Source of the DNA: Epinephelus fuscoguttatus
Lineage: Eukaryota > Chordata > Actinopteri > Perciformes > Serranidae
Assembly: GCF_011397635.1 (NCBI RefSeq)
Contig: NC_064757.1
Span: 33,765,839-33,829,838 of the forward strand
DNA length: 64,000 bases
Direction of reading: 5' to 3'
A program made the position numbers and the translations under genes. Below the pieces are notes generated by a model. The model had not been told where the DNA came from. It did not search any database and worked only from the letters and a program-made list of their open reading frames with translations. Shown here piece by piece: positions 10,258-22,623 of the stretch; positions within the stretch are counted from its first letter, which is position 1; each line of letters starts with the position of its first letter.

Positions 10258-11583
10258 ATGTCTTCCGTTGAGTATTTGAGGGAGTTTGTGAATGAGCGAC
10301 TGGCTGTAGCTGCTGAGGAAATATTCGGAGTTTTTAAAAGGACTATCGTCGAGTACGAGGAGGAGCTCGACCGTCAGCGCAGGCTGCTGGAAAACGTCTG
10401 GAAACCTGGAATTAATTTAGAAAGGACAGGTGTGTGGCATTTAAATGCCTTATAGTATCCTAATGGCTGAAATTAACTCGTATTTATCTGCTTGAATGTC
10501 TGTTTTCTCCGTCATCCTAGTGGTGTCTTATCCATTTTGTCATCTGTCCCTCCAGAGCTCCCACACCAACATGTCTGTCAGGAGGAGGAGGTTCTCGCTG
10601 ACCAGGAGAGGAGCTCCAGTCTGGACCAGGAGGACCCAGAGCCTCCACAGATCAAAGAGGAGCCGGAGGAGCTCTGCACCAGTCAGGAGGGTGAGCAGCT
10701 TGAGCTGAAGGAGGAGGCTGATACCTTTATGATCGCTCCTTATGAGGACAGTGACAACAGTGAAGATCAGACTCCATACCTGAACAGTGATGAAACTCAA
10801 AGTGTGGTGGAAGAGCAGCCTCTGAGCTACGTGTCAGTCATAAGCTCTGGGGGATCAGAGGCAAACAGTGACCACCAGCTCCTCTCTCACAATTATCACT
10901 ATGTAGCTGGGAGCCAGGATCAGACAGGAGGCAAGCACGGAGACGCAGGATCATGCTCAGGAGATGCAGAGCTGAAACAACAGAGTCAACAACACAAAAG
11001 CAATACTTACACTTACCATGTATACAACCCTGCTATGTCGTCAATGCATCGCTTGAATACTCACACAGGTGAAAAGTCATTCAAATGTGACACGTGTGAA
11101 AGAGTTTTTAAGTCTAAGTTCCATCTGCAGAGACACCAGACGATACACACAGGTGAGAAGCCATATTCGTGCAAGATCTGCGGGAAGGACTTCAGACACA
11201 ACAGCACCTTGAAAGTCCACATAAGAACGCACACGGGCGAGAAACCATATTCTTGCAAGGTCTGCGGGAAAAGATTCAGTGACAATTCCCCGTTGAAAAG
11301 GCACATGAGAGTCCACACGGATGAGAAGAAGACGTATACGTGTAAAACGTGCGGGAAGAGATTCTGTCAGATGTCAGATTTGAGAGCCCACGCGAGAATC
11401 CACACGGGCGAGAAGCCGTTTAAATGTGAAACGTGTGGCAGAGCTTTCAGACTTAGTGGTCACTTAAGGATCCACATCAGAGCACACAATGGTGAGAAGC
11501 CGTACGTTTGCAAGATCTGTGGGAATAGATACTTCCGTGTGTCTCATTTGCTAAATCATATGGCAGCACATACAGGCGAGTAG
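10258..11583 (+). CDS. ZNF-C: C2H2 zinc-finger protein, 6 fingers
   Basis: Exons 10258-10429 (172 nt, donor CAG|GTGTGT) and 10556-11583 (acceptor after CCCTCCAG), intron 126 bp, phase 1; 399 residues. N-terminal domain [15 protein letters not shown]... to about residue 57. Acidic linker 58-234 with PQIKEEPEELC and [10 protein letters not shown]. Six fingers from about 235 to 396. The linker before finger 4 has one extra residue (TDEKKTYTC). The final finger CKICGNRYFRVSHLLNH belongs to the conserved terminal type. The gene stands head to head with ZNF-B, 1.3 kb apart. Inferred role: nuclear DNA-binding regulator, targets unknown. Confidence 0.9.
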
Positions 11584-11800
11584 CCCTGTAGTCATCAAAT
11601 ACTTGTGATGGTTCAGTTCTCATAGTTCATAGTCAAAACATACAAGAGCTCACACATGTCATAATCACATAATTGCATCACTTGTGGGAAAAGTTTTACT
11701 GAAATCACATTACCTACTGGAGAAAACACTACATGCAATATACACAGGAGAAACCAGCAGCTGAAACTCCCATGGAGACACGTTTACTGACTAAATAAAG
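11584..11800 (+). other. 3' UTR of ZNF-C with fossil finger and poly(A) signal
   Basis: The stop directly follows HTGE. Downstream, a dead finger reads CITCGKSFTEITLP (11,672-11,715), followed by NIHRRN. AATAAA at 11,794-11,799 is a candidate poly(A) signal. Confidence 0.6.
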
Positions 11801-13493
11801 TACTAAATGCATACTATTACTACTACAAGAGGTCACAGTATCTTGTCGTCAACAATGCCATCAAGCTTTGTTTAACTAACCTTATTTTTTACCTTCATAT
11901 TACTGTGTTACTTATATATTTGTTCGCAGCAGTATTTCTTCGAAACAATCATAATCTCTTATGACTTTGAAAAGTCTTTGTTGCACAATGGGTGCAATGT
12001 TTCTAGAGATGTTTGATCTGTTGAGTGAATTTTCTTTTAGTATATTTTGATGTTGAGGTTGCGTTGGGTCACTTGTATCATCTTCCTGCCAACAATAATC
12101 TTGTCTTTTTTGTCTGCAACATGTCAAACATATTTATATTTTTTTATAGTATAATTTCTGTTGTGTCTGGCTTTTGAAGTGACACACTAATTGTAAATGA
12201 TGTACCATGGTGCTATTAACGAATAAGCCTGAGTAGATCATATAATGATCAGTCCCCAAAGAGACATGGGCAACAAAATGCTGGTGTCTGAGCTCATGTA
12301 TGTATTCTAAAAATAAAGATAAGTTTGGGGATGATGTGATAATACTGGAAACACTCTGAACTCTAAGGCTATAACCAAATGTTTTGATGTTGCAGCTCAC
12401 TGGCTGGAAGTTAAGTTTAAGTAACATTTGCTAACGTTTGGTAATTTGATCAATGGAGCTGCCTCGTATTGAACAAGCAGTGGTGGGATGTAACTACATG
12501 TACTTATTTACTGTAATTATGTACAACATTGATGGTCATCACATGGCCAAGATTGCATGTAAATGCCATGCCAACAGTTTGAATAAATAAATATATAAAT
12601 ATTGGAGGTATTCTTTGAGTACTTTGTTGCTACATATAGTTCTACAGGCAAATGTACTTTTCAGGCCTCTAAAATTACTTGACAGCTATAGTTACTTTGC
12701 TGATTAACATTTTTACACCTCATCTAGCTGCAACAAAAATCCCTATGCACACATCATGGCCTCGGTAAGGCCATTGGACACGAGTACTTGGACTTTAATA
12801 TTTTAAATAACATTTTTTTTCAATAGTAATTTGGCACATTTGCTAAAATTTTGAAAGTGTGTGTTATTGTCAAATTGTTCAATTTGTTAAATCTGCTGGA
12901 TGTTAGGTTATGAAGGTGAAAATGATGTAGGGTTTGTGCCACTTGTTGGGATTTTATTCTTTCTTTGTTGTCTCTCATGGACTGTTGGCAGTTTGTGTTC
13001 ATGCTCCTCTTCCCTGTGAAGACCAACAATAACCTGGCGGACATTGCAGACTTGTTCTTCACATTTGATAGGCAGAACTACTCCAGGTAACTGTACTGAA
13101 TAAAGCTGTGACATTATAGATAAGTAAGATTATGAAACTTCAATGCTTATTAGACATAAGCTACACTTAACACTCAACAGGATCATTCACACTTCACCAG
13201 ATTCCAGGTCTGATCTGAGATCCACCTCTCCAGCCTGAAACAGACTCATCTTGGTGTCATAGACCGCACCCATTTAATACCCTTGAGATTTATCTAAGAT
13301 AATAAAGTAGCTACATTTGGCTGTTGCAGGAAACAACTGCGAAACAAATAGCAGACGTTATATTGTTGTGAGCCTAAAATGTGTCATTTGCCCGTTCTTT
13401 ACCAATAAAGAGTAAATATAGCATGTCAGTGATGTTTCCATTTGTTTCCTGTTGCCCAAATTATATGAAAAAGTGGGTTCATTTGTTTTTACC
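11801..13493. other. Intergenic, mostly unrecognised
   Basis: AT-rich with no convincing coding exon. From about 12,479 (AGTGGTGGGATGTAACTACA) to 12,720 it resembles the common fish repeat that begins CAGTGGTGGAAAGTAAC, probably a hAT-like non-autonomous element. TGTTGCAGCTCACTGGCTGG near 12,386 resembles a stretch just after ZNF-F (31,811), so part of this may be co-duplicated flank. Confidence 0.35.
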
Positions 13494-14101
13494 TGTCTCA
13501 ATTCAGGGCCGAAGGCTGCAAATGAAGACAGATTGCGTCACATGGGCGCAACCAAGGCTTTCCCATTTCGAAGGCTCCCTCAAATGCAGCCAAGAGATGC
13601 AGTCTTCTTTCCTAGAATTTGTAGAATGCAACAGATGAATCCTTCATGGCCCAGCGTATCCAAAGATGCACGCGCACTGGCGACAATCATATATTAACAG
13701 TTGTTTACTAACTACCGGTTAACTGTTGTTAACGTTACTATAAGCTAAAAGCACACAGTTCAATCAATCTGAATTTAATGAGTTAACCTGAAAATGGTCC
13801 ATCAGCCTGAAATATATGAAACGGCGGTGACTCCAGCGGTGAATCATCTCCTCAAGTATTAAATTAAAAAAAATATATATATATAATAACAATCTCTGGG
13901 TCCATGATTTAGAGCTAACTAACTTACTAGGTTGGTACTAGCTAGGGTGCTAGGTAACAGAAACACCAAGAACAATTGGTGATGCAACCAGGAAATCCTT
14001 CAGAGACCTTTCAGTTTGGCTGATGCAGTCTTCAAAGGACGTGACCGACGTAGACTGCGAAGGCCACGTCCTTCAAAGGCTGCAGCCCCTGAATTGAGAC
14101 A
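13494..14101. mobile_element. DNA transposon relic with terminal inverted repeats
   Basis: The left end TGTCTCAATTCAGGG (13,494-13,508) is the reverse complement of the right end CCCTGAATTGAGACA (14,087-14,101). Inner ends on both sides hold the AAGGCTGCA motif. A clear target-site duplication was not seen and no transposase is present; a superfamily was not assigned. Confidence 0.55.
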
Positions 14102-15544
14102 CAGCTTGTGTATTGTGACTAGTTCAGGAGTTATGAAAATCTGCGTTTTTCACCATTAATGCGGACATCAATTCAAGATGGCCACCATTCAAACCCCATG
14201 GGCCACAAGTTGACCTTGGCAACAAGAACAATTCTTAACTAGAGACCATTAGGGTCCTAAAAAACAGGTTACAACAAATGCCATGCAGCTGCACGGGACC
14301 TTGTTTCTCCTGCAAGACTATTGTGCTTTATATTTTCTCATATATTGTCGACAGCAGCCTGATTCTGCCAGTAGAGAGTTCCTAATATTCCCCAAATCTT
14401 TATTTATAACATGTTTTCTGAAGATATCAGTAACTTTTTTGCACTGCAGATGTGGATGAAAGAATGACAATGAGAACATTAAGTTTTCCCAGCTGAAAGA
14501 AGGTGACACCAGGAAAGGGACACCAACTGCAGTACATAGTTTTAATGATAAATTATGTAAACATGCTTTGGCCTGTCAGCATTTAAAAGAAAAGTGTCAG
14601 ATAAATAAGAAGCGAGCAGCAGTGATGTTCAGCCTTCAGTCAGCCTGGAGCCACAGAGCCAGGCAGCTGTGAGCTGAGCATGCAGTGACGTAGGCCTTTA
14701 CAAAATACCATATTTTCTCATAGGGCACACATTTGTAAGTGATTAATAAGTTGCTGCAAATACTTGGATTAATGGACCGATAACTAGTAACAATTCTCCA
14801 ACTCAGTCAGATTTATTTGTCATGCCGACATCAACTTGTGTACACATGATGAGACCTGACGTGAGATTTGACCGTTCACATCCACACTGATAAATGCAGA
14901 GGTTTGTGTGGACCGTCCACCCAGTTTTCTGTCATGTCTTTGTTCCATAAATGAGGGCCAAAGACTTTCTTTCCGTCATGATTCAGTGTGCACACAGCAC
15001 CAGCCTCAGGTGGCCAGACAGGTTATCACAAGGCAAAGTGTTGTCACAATGTTGTCACGTATTAAAAAAGAGCCACAATGAGCATAGTTAATGGCATACT
15101 TGACTACAATTGATTTAAACAGTATTTGTATAAAAATGATTCTGTCCTAAGCTTTTTGATCCATTGAAGCAGCTGATCACTGTAACTGTGATCACCATAT
15201 ATTGTTCCCATTGTATTTCAAAGATGCAATATGAGCTACCCAGCCTACAAGGCATCCTATCACATTTCTAACTTTTTTGCATTCATCCACAATTCTTTTA
15301 AAAGTTCTCTACGTTATAATCTGGAGTCAAAATAAACTTTTTCTTAATGATTTCCATGGAGTTTCTAACGAGTATTTTCATCTAATCATCTTCCCTCTGA
15401 AGAACATGACTTTAATTTTTCAACTGCAGGCTTAAATCCCCATTTTCCCAGACAGTTCAACTTCATTTATTCATTTTTGCAATTCTTTTTACTATATAGT
15501 ATTTCCGTCAGTGGATGTGACACTTTTAAATCATCCTCTTAATT
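14102..15544. other. Intergenic, nothing recognised
   Basis: No coding exon, RNA gene or known repeat could be supported in this stretch. Confidence 0.4.
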
Positions 15545-16290
15545 AGTGGTTCCCAACCTTTATCTTAATCGACCCCTTTTCTGTCACTGAGTCAACTGAT
15601 GAGCCCTGACCTAGTGATGGTGGACATTCTATAGTGAATTCAATGCATATCACCAAGTGTGTTTTTCTTGGTATTGGAGGTAGCAAGGACATACATCTAG
15701 CTTGCTTTATTCCTCAAGGAAAAGTGATATTCTTTTATAAACTACTACTTTTAATTAACGTCATCTGTTGTTACCTTGCGGAAAATGATTATGTATTAAA
15801 CAAAAAAAAAAAAATGTATTCAGTGCGTATCAATAACAGCACAGAACAACTGATAAACTGTCACTTAACCCAAATAGTGAGCACAATAACTGCAGGAAGT
15901 CTGTGGAAAATGAATTTTGAGCAGAGTATTTATTTCTTGTCAAAATTGTGTCATATATATGTATAATTTAAAAAAAAAAAAATCATACATACTTCATACA
16001 ATGGGTCTCTTTTTTGATATATTTTCTTCTTGAGGCTTGACCATTGTTCTGTTACTCTTTGGTTGTTTTTAACTGTGAACTTTTCTAATGCAGGACGACA
16101 CTGTTTAGCAGAGAGTGAAGGCTCTGTGAATATAGCTTGAGTTCAGGTCGTCACTATGCCCTTAACTTGTGAGACTTTTTGAAAAGCGTAGAATCTTAAA
16201 TAGTGATCTAAACTGAAGGCCTTTTGACCCCCCCCCGTGAAGCTTCAGTGACTCCTAAAGGGGGTCGGGAGCCCAGGTTGGGAACCACTG
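15545..16290. mobile_element. hAT-like non-autonomous DNA transposon
   Basis: The ends are TAGTGGTTCCCAACC on the left and GGTTGGGAACCACTG on the right, a 14-15 bp inverted repeat of the CAGTGGTTC hAT type. Flanking 8-mers ctcttaat and ctctattt match at 5 of 8 positions, which fits a worn 8-bp target duplication. The 746-bp interior has no transposase. Confidence 0.6.
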
Positions 16291-17238
16291 CTCTATTTAA
16301 CCTGCAGCCAGTGAGCCACAACATTGAAATCCTCTTGCATGTTATAACTTAACTCACTGAAAAGAACTATTCCTCACTGTGACTACTTTTACTTTTGATG
16401 CTGCCATAATGAACAGACTTTGCTGGTAGCTGCAGACATCAGGGTGAATCTGGTGTTCTTATTTCATACACAGCATTTAGCCGCTTTAAGCACTAGTCCT
16501 GGTTTACATTACAACCACATGGGTTGTTACCAGGGTTGGAAAATACCTTCTTTGTCCACCTTCAAAAATGTACCAGCCACTTCATAGATTACCATTGTTT
16601 TTTTGGCGAGTGACTGAAGCAAATTTAGCCACCACAATAACGTTACTGCTCATAGTTAACATAATCCTCCACCGCACCAAGGTGGGAACATCAGTCTGAG
16701 TAACTGGCACTATGTAGCACACCATCTACAATGCGTTTGTCTCGTCCATAGCTCAAAAACAGCACAGTATGTCAAGTAATAGGGCAGTCATCAAGTTAAA
16801 GCAATCACAAAATACATAAAAAGTTTCTCAGCCTCAACATCAGAGTTCACAATCCACTCTAATACCGTAAGCAAGGTTTAATAGATTTAAAATAATATAA
16901 ATGTAACAGGTGAAACATTTGTATGTACAATGCACTCATTGTACAACAAGGACGTTTCAAACAGTTAAAAGATTATGGCTGTTAAAAAAAAATTACTGTT
17001 GTTACCAAAAATATATGACAGGGGAATAAAAGTTAATTTTAAAACTTGCTGGAATTGTGACCTCTTCTTTATAGGAAATGCGTAGCACACTATTACAAAT
17101 ATATGATATTAGAAAAGTGTTCATGTCAGTGAGTGTTCACTCCAGAGGAGTCTCGGCTTGACGGTTTGTCCCGTTTATGGATTGATTTGTGAAAAACTTC
17201 TTCCACAAAGTTCATTCATGTGGCTCGTCACATTAAAA
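16291..17238 (-). other. 3' flank of ZNF-D, duplicated with the gene
   Basis: Blocks at 16,827-16,860 (AGTTTCTCAGCCTCAACATC), 16,918-17,050 and 17,130-17,215 have clear counterparts after ZNF-G (32,569; 33,385-33,500; 34,795-34,860). The minus strand near 17,170-17,215 still encodes ELCGRSFSQIN, a dead finger. No separate gene was seen. Confidence 0.55.
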
Positions 17239-18415
17239 CTACTTGTCTGTATGCAATCTCAAATGCCTCTCTAATTCAAACACTCCAAAGAATCGTTTCC
17301 CGCAGATCTTGCAAAGGTACGGCATCTCACCGATGTGGGTTCTTCTCATGTGGGCCCACAAGCTGCTGTTGCGTCCGAAATCTTTCCCACATGCTTTGCA
17401 CATATATGGCCTCTCGCCCGTGTGGGTTCTCATGTGGACTGTCAGCTCGCCGCTCTGCCTGTAAGCTTTGCCGCACATTTTGCAAGAATACGGCTTCTCA
17501 CCTGTGTGGACGCTCACGTGTCTCTGCAACACTGACTGGAACTTAAAGTCTTTCCCACATGTGTCACATATGTAGGAGCGTTTACCTGTCTGCGTATTAT
17601 TGTAGTGTTGGATACCAAACAAATTCGGGTTGTCTGTATTGTCACTGTGACTTCCGCTAGTGTGATGTCTCCTCTGTGATTCTGGCTCTGTATCTCTACT
17701 AAATCCCGAGTCTCCATGCTTGCTTCCTGTCTGATACTGGCTCTCAGACATATAGAGGTTATGAGAGAGGGGATGGTGGGAAATGTTTGGTTCTGACACC
17801 ATAGAGCTTGTAACTGACGTGTAGCTATGAGGCTTTTCTTCATCGATACTCATGTATGGAGTCAGATCATCACTGTGGTCACTTTCCTCATGAGAAGAAG
17901 TCAACATGAAGGCATCAGTCTCCTCCTTCAGCTCAAGCTGCTCTCCCTCCTGACTGGTACAGAGCTCCTCCTCTTCCTCTTTAATCTGTGGAGGCTCTGG
18001 GTCCTCTTGGTCCACACTGGTGATCTTTTCCTGAATACAACGCTGCTGGTCAGCGAGAGCCTCCTCCACCATACAGGCACGTTGCTGTGTGGGCTCTGGA
18101 GGGACTGAGAACAAAAGGAATTCGCTATTGTGACGACATAAAAACATCTGAGCAGAAAATACAAGTCTGTATTTAAACCATTTGGGTCCTATGTAAGTTA
18201 TATTCCTCTGCTGTTTGTTAAATATCGCTCAGGTTTAACTCACCTGTATTGTTTAACTTCGTTTTAGGTTTCCAGACGTTTTCCAGCAGTCTGCGCTGAC
18301 GATTGATCTCCTCCTCGTACTCGACGATAGTTGTTTTAAAAACTCCGAATATTTCTTCAGCAGCAGCAGTTAGTCTCTCGTTGACAAACTCTCTCAAATA
18401 CTCAACTGAAGCCAT
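17239..18415 (-). CDS. ZNF-D: C2H2 zinc-finger protein, 4 fingers
   Basis: Exons 18415-18244 (172 nt, donor CAG|GTGAGT) and 18095-17239, intron 148 bp, phase 1; 342 residues. The start was set at 18415 ([15 protein letters not shown]) because it aligns with the other copies; an in-frame upstream ATG at 18436 also exists. Acidic linker 58-233, with the SUMO-like [11 protein letters not shown]. Four fingers from about 234 to 340: CDTCGKDFKFQSVLQRH, CKMCGKAYRQSGELTVH, CKACGKDFGRNSSLWAH (H-X4-H type) and the terminal [17 protein letters not shown]. It is the shortest complete array with the conserved end finger. Inferred nuclear DNA-binding regulator. Confidence 0.88.
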
Positions 18416-18514
18416 TGTTGCTTTATTAGTTTTCAAATAACTGTCTTCACTGCGACGACAATATCGTCCTCCTGCTAGCTCACCACTGCGTGCGGCTAAC
18501 GCTACCAGCAGTGC

Positions 18515-18600
18515 TTGTGTTGTTTACTTCCGGTGGTGTCACACTGTGAAGTTCCGACAGTGGCGGTGGATCTTCTCTTTCCGCTTTCAACTGATGACGT
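18515..18600 (-). promoter_or_regulatory. ZNF-D promoter cassette
   Basis: On the minus strand CACCGGAAGTAAACA (18,521-18,535) lies 106 bp before the ATG and contains a full ETS-like CCGGAAGT. The CTGTCGGAACTTCACAGTGT block lies just upstream. Confidence 0.65.
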
Positions 18601-18659
18601 TTCATTCATATCTTTGACGTTTGAAAGTCTTCTATAAACTACTACTTTTACTTTAAACA

Positions 18660-18895
18660 CATAAACATAAATTGGAAAATAAAATAAAATAAAATAAATA
18701 AATAAAAATAAAGTTAGCAGTGGTGGAATAAGTATTCAGATCATTTAAATACCACAATGTTTTCACAGTGCATTGAAAATGTAAAAAAAAATAAAAAATA
18801 AAAAAAATAACGGAAGTACTGTTAGCAAAATATTTTTAAAGTACGAAACGTAAAATTAATCATTTTGCACAATGGCCCCTGTCAGTTCCACATTA
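18660..18895. repeat. AT-rich repeats plus hAT-like repeat fragment
   Basis: An (AAATA)n tract at about 18,675-18,711 is followed by AGTGGTGGAATAAGTATTCAG and later TTGCACAATGGCCCCTGTCA. Both are pieces of the common fish repeat that starts CAGTGGTGGAA. A similar tail lies upstream of ZNF-G near 36,668. Confidence 0.5.
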
Positions 18896-19044
18896 AAGGG
18901 GGGTAAAGTGTGGTGAGGAATTACAATACTAGGCTACCAATTGTTTTGTTTTGTTTTGTTTTTGTTTTTGTTTGTTTTTTTTTTTACCTTTATTTAACCA
19001 GCTTAGTCCCACTGAGATGGGGGATCTCTTTTTCAAGGGAGACC

Positions 19045-19260
19045 TGGGGCCTGTATCACGAAGCAGGATTAATGTCTTAGCTAGGTAACTTCAGGGTTAA
19101 CCCTGGGTTTTCGGTCTCACGAAGCCGGTTCAGTTTTTAGGTAGATCACCATGGTAACTTACTCTGAACGGCTATCCTGCTCCAGAGCAGGTTAAGTTCA
19201 GGGTTGAATCTGATTCTATAAAAAGCACCACCCACTGGCCAATCAACTGTTCGGAAAAAA
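19045..19260. mobile_element. DNA transposon end fragment
   Basis: ATCACGAAGCAGGATTAATG, GGGTTTTCGGTCTCACGAAG and AGAGCAGGTTAAGTTCAGGG match a fish interspersed repeat that I recall, perhaps PIF/Harbinger-like. No transposase is visible. Confidence 0.4.
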
Positions 19261-19779
19261 ATGACTCCGCTGACAGAAATGCAGCCCAGTCATGACGGGA
19301 AGTTTAATTAATGTGATTGATTTTGATTTGAAAGTTTATTTTGAACATTAAAAAAGAAAAGAAAGCAACACCAACAGACAATGAAACGATTGTTCAAAAA
19401 GGAGTGGAAAGAAGTCGAAATTTAATCCCACCCCTTCATAAGAAAGAAACTGATCATTTGCGGACACTTAATAGCACCATTAATTAGTGCCAACATTTTG
19501 TTTTGTTGGAGGAAATGATCCCTGTTAAAGATAATGGGCCTAATTGACAGCTTTGCTGCTGGAAATGTGGAAAGTAGCCTATCATGTCTACACTTCATGG
19601 TGTTTGAGGGATTTTCCTTTTTGGTTTTTAAAGAGGGAGACTAGGTATATTTTTGCGCAGCTGTTTTCTAACACAGCTCAATATCAGGATGATTTTATTC
19701 AGACTATCAATTTGGTGTTGATATGATTTAATTGTGACATCAGCTTTAAGCTTTATTGTAGCATATATAAAGTTATGAC

Positions 19780-20160
19780 AAAGAAGACCAATTTATCAGA
19801 CGCAATGATGTTAGACGATAATTGTAATATGCGCAATTCATCAAGCAGCAGGCCCCTGGCCAAGATGATGATCAAGTTGTTCCTGTACTCTGTCAAAAGC
19901 ATGCTGAATCTTTTCAAAAGCCTTTGTTGGGGTGGGAGCAGAGCAGTAGATGGCAGTCTCATTGGCATAGAAAGGAAAGGTTGCATCCCAATATTTTTTC
20001 CAATGTTGTTTACATGATAAACAACAAAGGGCCCAGGATTGAACCTTGTGGAACCCCTATATACACTTGCAAAAAATCTGACTGAGAACCCTCTGTGTGA
20101 ACAGCCTGGGTTCTCGACTCGCAGCAGTATTTTGAATTTGAGTGCAGTAACCGTTTTGGC
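19780..20160 (-). mobile_element. L2/Maui-like LINE reverse-transcriptase fragment
   Basis: The minus strand at about 19,840-19,980 encodes a worn piece around the YADD box of an L2-type reverse transcriptase (FYANETAIYCSAPTPTKAFE, then FDRVQEQL in shifted frames). The adjoining sequence to 20,160 (ATTGAACCTTGTGGAACCCC on plus) resembles another LINE tail. Old and broken. Confidence 0.6.
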
Positions 20161-20524
20161 CAAATTCTTACATACAGCGCCTTTAAATGTAAATTAATTC
20201 ATAACAAAAGTGATGCTTTTTTGAAAAAATAAAATACAAAAAAAGTTTTGTTTCCTGTCCATCAAACTGCATCTGTATCAGCCTGTCAGTGTGTTCAACT
20301 GATTGCACACCACAAAACGCTGGTCTTTTAAAAATTAACACTTACTGCACTTTTGTGCATGCTTGTATCCAGGGGCGTAAATATAGACAGTGCAGGGCAG
20401 GCAGCAGGGGCAGCACTGGGGCCCTGTGAGGTGGAGGGGTGGGGGGAATGATTCCTGTGTGAGTGACTGACCTGGGGCCAATCATGGCTTGTGGACCAAT
20501 TTAAAAAGCCTGCAGCATTTCTTC

Positions 20525-20730
20525 AAGAATACATCATATGTGGCCTGCCACACAATATTGGTTTATCAAGTGAGTTCATATTTCATTTTTTTCTGTTCAT
20601 CTCATGATGGCAGCCCTATCATACAGTTTGTAGACATGCACCAAGTAGGAACTATGCAGACGATAAACAAACAAAGCTACGTAGCAGCAGACATTTCCTG
20701 CTAGGTAGCAGACATGGCAGCAAAGAGGTG
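20525..20730 (+). repeat. Interspersed repeat, copy 1 of a local pair
   Basis: ATGTGGCCTGCCACACAATA, then ACAGTTTGTAGACATGCA and GACATTTCCTGCTAGGTAGC match 28,745-28,965 in the same order. Either a transposable element or flank duplicated with ZNF genes. Confidence 0.55.
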
Positions 20731-21189
20731 TAAAGTTAACAGTGAAGGCTGTCACTTTCAGGAATGGTGGAAAATTGAATACTTTTTCATGGAAAGATGC
20801 AACAGTTGTGCTTGTCTTATTCTTACCCATATGAAGTAAGAAGCAGCTGGCCCCCAGGTATTTTCGTTGGCCCCTATTCAAAAAAGGAAGCCTTGTGTTT
20901 TCAATGAATCAGTTCTCATGGTTCATGATGAACACATCAGGTGAGGTGCCATGTTGCAGCACTTGAAGGACAAGTTTCAATTAGATAGGCTACCTGGGAA
21001 AAAAAAAAAACACCTGAGCGTCAGTATACACAGCTGAGCTGAAACTCTTGTGGAGGCATGTTCAAGAACTAAACGAAAGACACTTTTGCAATAGCTGTAT
21101 CTCTTGTTATTAGATATAATTTCACATTGAGAATAGGTCACAGTGTCTTAGTGAAATAGAGCAGTACATTTTCGTGCCACAGATGGTCA

Positions 21190-21446
21190 TTCAGATTGGG
21201 ATCTGGGGAATTTGGAATTTGGATGTTTGCAGTGTGGCATGATGCATTATCCCGCTGGGGGGGCCACTGCCATTATGGAGCACCGTTTTCATGAGGGGGG
21301 GTACTTGGTCTGCAATGGCATTTGAGTGGGTGGAACATGTCAGGTGGTATCCACGTGAATGCCAGGACCAAAGGTTTCTCAGCAGAACAATGTTAGTTAT
21401 TCACTTCACCTGTCAGTGGTTTTAATGTTTTGGCTGATCGGTGTAG
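21190..21446. mobile_element. Internally deleted Tc1/mariner-type transposon
   Basis: GATCTGGGGAATTTGGAAT, GTGTGGCATGATGCATTATC, GTACTTGGTCTGCAATGGCA and the end CACTTCACCTGTCAGTGG with TTGGCTGATCGGTGTA match a vertebrate Tc1-type element that I recall well. Most of the transposase region is missing. Confidence 0.7.
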
Positions 21447-21599
21447 TTCTACTTTCCTTCATTTTATAATTTCACAGGCAAATATTGTGCTTTTTAAGAC
21501 CACTGTATTTATGTGACAGTCTGACAGTTACTTTGTTGAGCTGGTGAGCTTATTACAGTTTATTAATAGGGGTGAAGCTGTGGAGGAGTGAGGAGTGGA

Positions 21600-21880
21600 T
21601 CTGACTGAGATACCAAGGACACTTTTGGCAGGTGGCCTGTCACTCAAAGCAGCTACACCCGTAATTATGCACAACTTTGAGCCTTACTAAAATGTGAGCA
21701 GCCCTCCCTCCTGTACAGCTGTCATGACTGGGGGATAGGCTGTACATGTGTTTATGTGTACTGTAAAATTGGGCGTTTTAACATTGGCGTCTATTGGGAT
21801 TGACTTGCTTTTGGAGCCAGCCCCAAGTGGCCATCCATGGAACTGCAGTTTTTGGCACTTCTGCTTTGGCATTAAAGAGA
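21600..21880 (-). repeat. Interspersed repeat shared with 37,960-38,250
   Basis: On the minus strand it reads GGGCTGGCTCCAAAAGCAAG, TCAATCCCAATAGACGCCAA, TGTTAAAACGCCCAATTTTA, then a TGAGTGACAGGCCACC end. The plus-strand copy at 37,960 has GAGGCTGGCTCCAGAAGTCA and later parts in the same order. This is a common fish repeat, class not assigned. Confidence 0.6.
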
Positions 21881-22513
21881 GGATTGTGGACAAATACATG
21901 TAGTGATGGGTGTCTAAAACTTTTGCTCTTGAGAAGTAAAATTTTCACCAAAGATTTCTTTCCTTTAACATGTTAAGTCTATTGGCAGATCTGACCCAAT
22001 GTGGCGAGAATATTTATCCACTGAAAATCAGAAACTGTATTATGTAGTTATTTCGCAGTTATTTAACTCAATAATAGTTCCAACAAATACATACATATAC
22101 TCAAGATTTATGATCTTTAATGTCAATAAGAGGGTAAAGAAAACTAATGAGAGAAGGAGAAAATATGCCAGAAAGCAAAACAAATACACTCAAGCTGAGA
22201 CTCTATATCATGATTGTTATTTGTACATTTATTATGACACAATGTTGAAAGAAAGAATAAATTTAGGTGAAGGTGGCCAAAATAACTTTGGTTCCTACAT
22301 GAATGCACATTAAGAGAGTGCTTTTAATCCAACTGGATGAAATTAACACAGTCATATTCACAGAACATAGGGTTAGGGTTACCCTGCTCCTGTTTGACTT
22401 AAAAATAGATATGTTCTTAAACTGGTTTAGAGTCAGTCAGCCTGTTTAAACGACACAGTATTTATCCTGTTGCCATCTGAAGCCATTACATTGTTGCTCA
22501 GAGCCGAGACACC

Positions 22514-22591
22514 ATGGGTGTGAGATCTCTGCTGGAAAACATACGTTTGGAGTTCTTTAAGTGGAGACGCGAAGAGACTAGAACTTGGTGA
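22514..22591 (+). CDS. Upstream ORF of the TRIM gene (25 residues)
   Basis: ACCATGG is a strong start context. The frame encodes MGVRSLLENIRLEFFKWRRE and five more residues and stops 32 bp before the TRIM ATG. If both lie on one transcript it would act as an upstream ORF that lowers TRIM translation. Alternatively GGTGAG at its end is a splice donor and this is a first exon. No family match. Confidence 0.35.
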   Translation: MGVRSLLENIRLEFFKWRREETRTW

Positions 22592-22623
22592 GTCCTGCTA
22601 ATCGAAGATCACTTGGATAACAA

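Noticed and set aside
17220-18108. Plus-strand frames overlapping ZNF-D (and similar frames opposite every ZNF copy)
   Set aside because: They are antisense shadows of the repeated finger code, with no splice or start support.
19753-20163. 136-codon minus-strand frame as a host gene
   Set aside because: Parts align with an L2-type LINE reverse transcriptase, so it is transposon debris.
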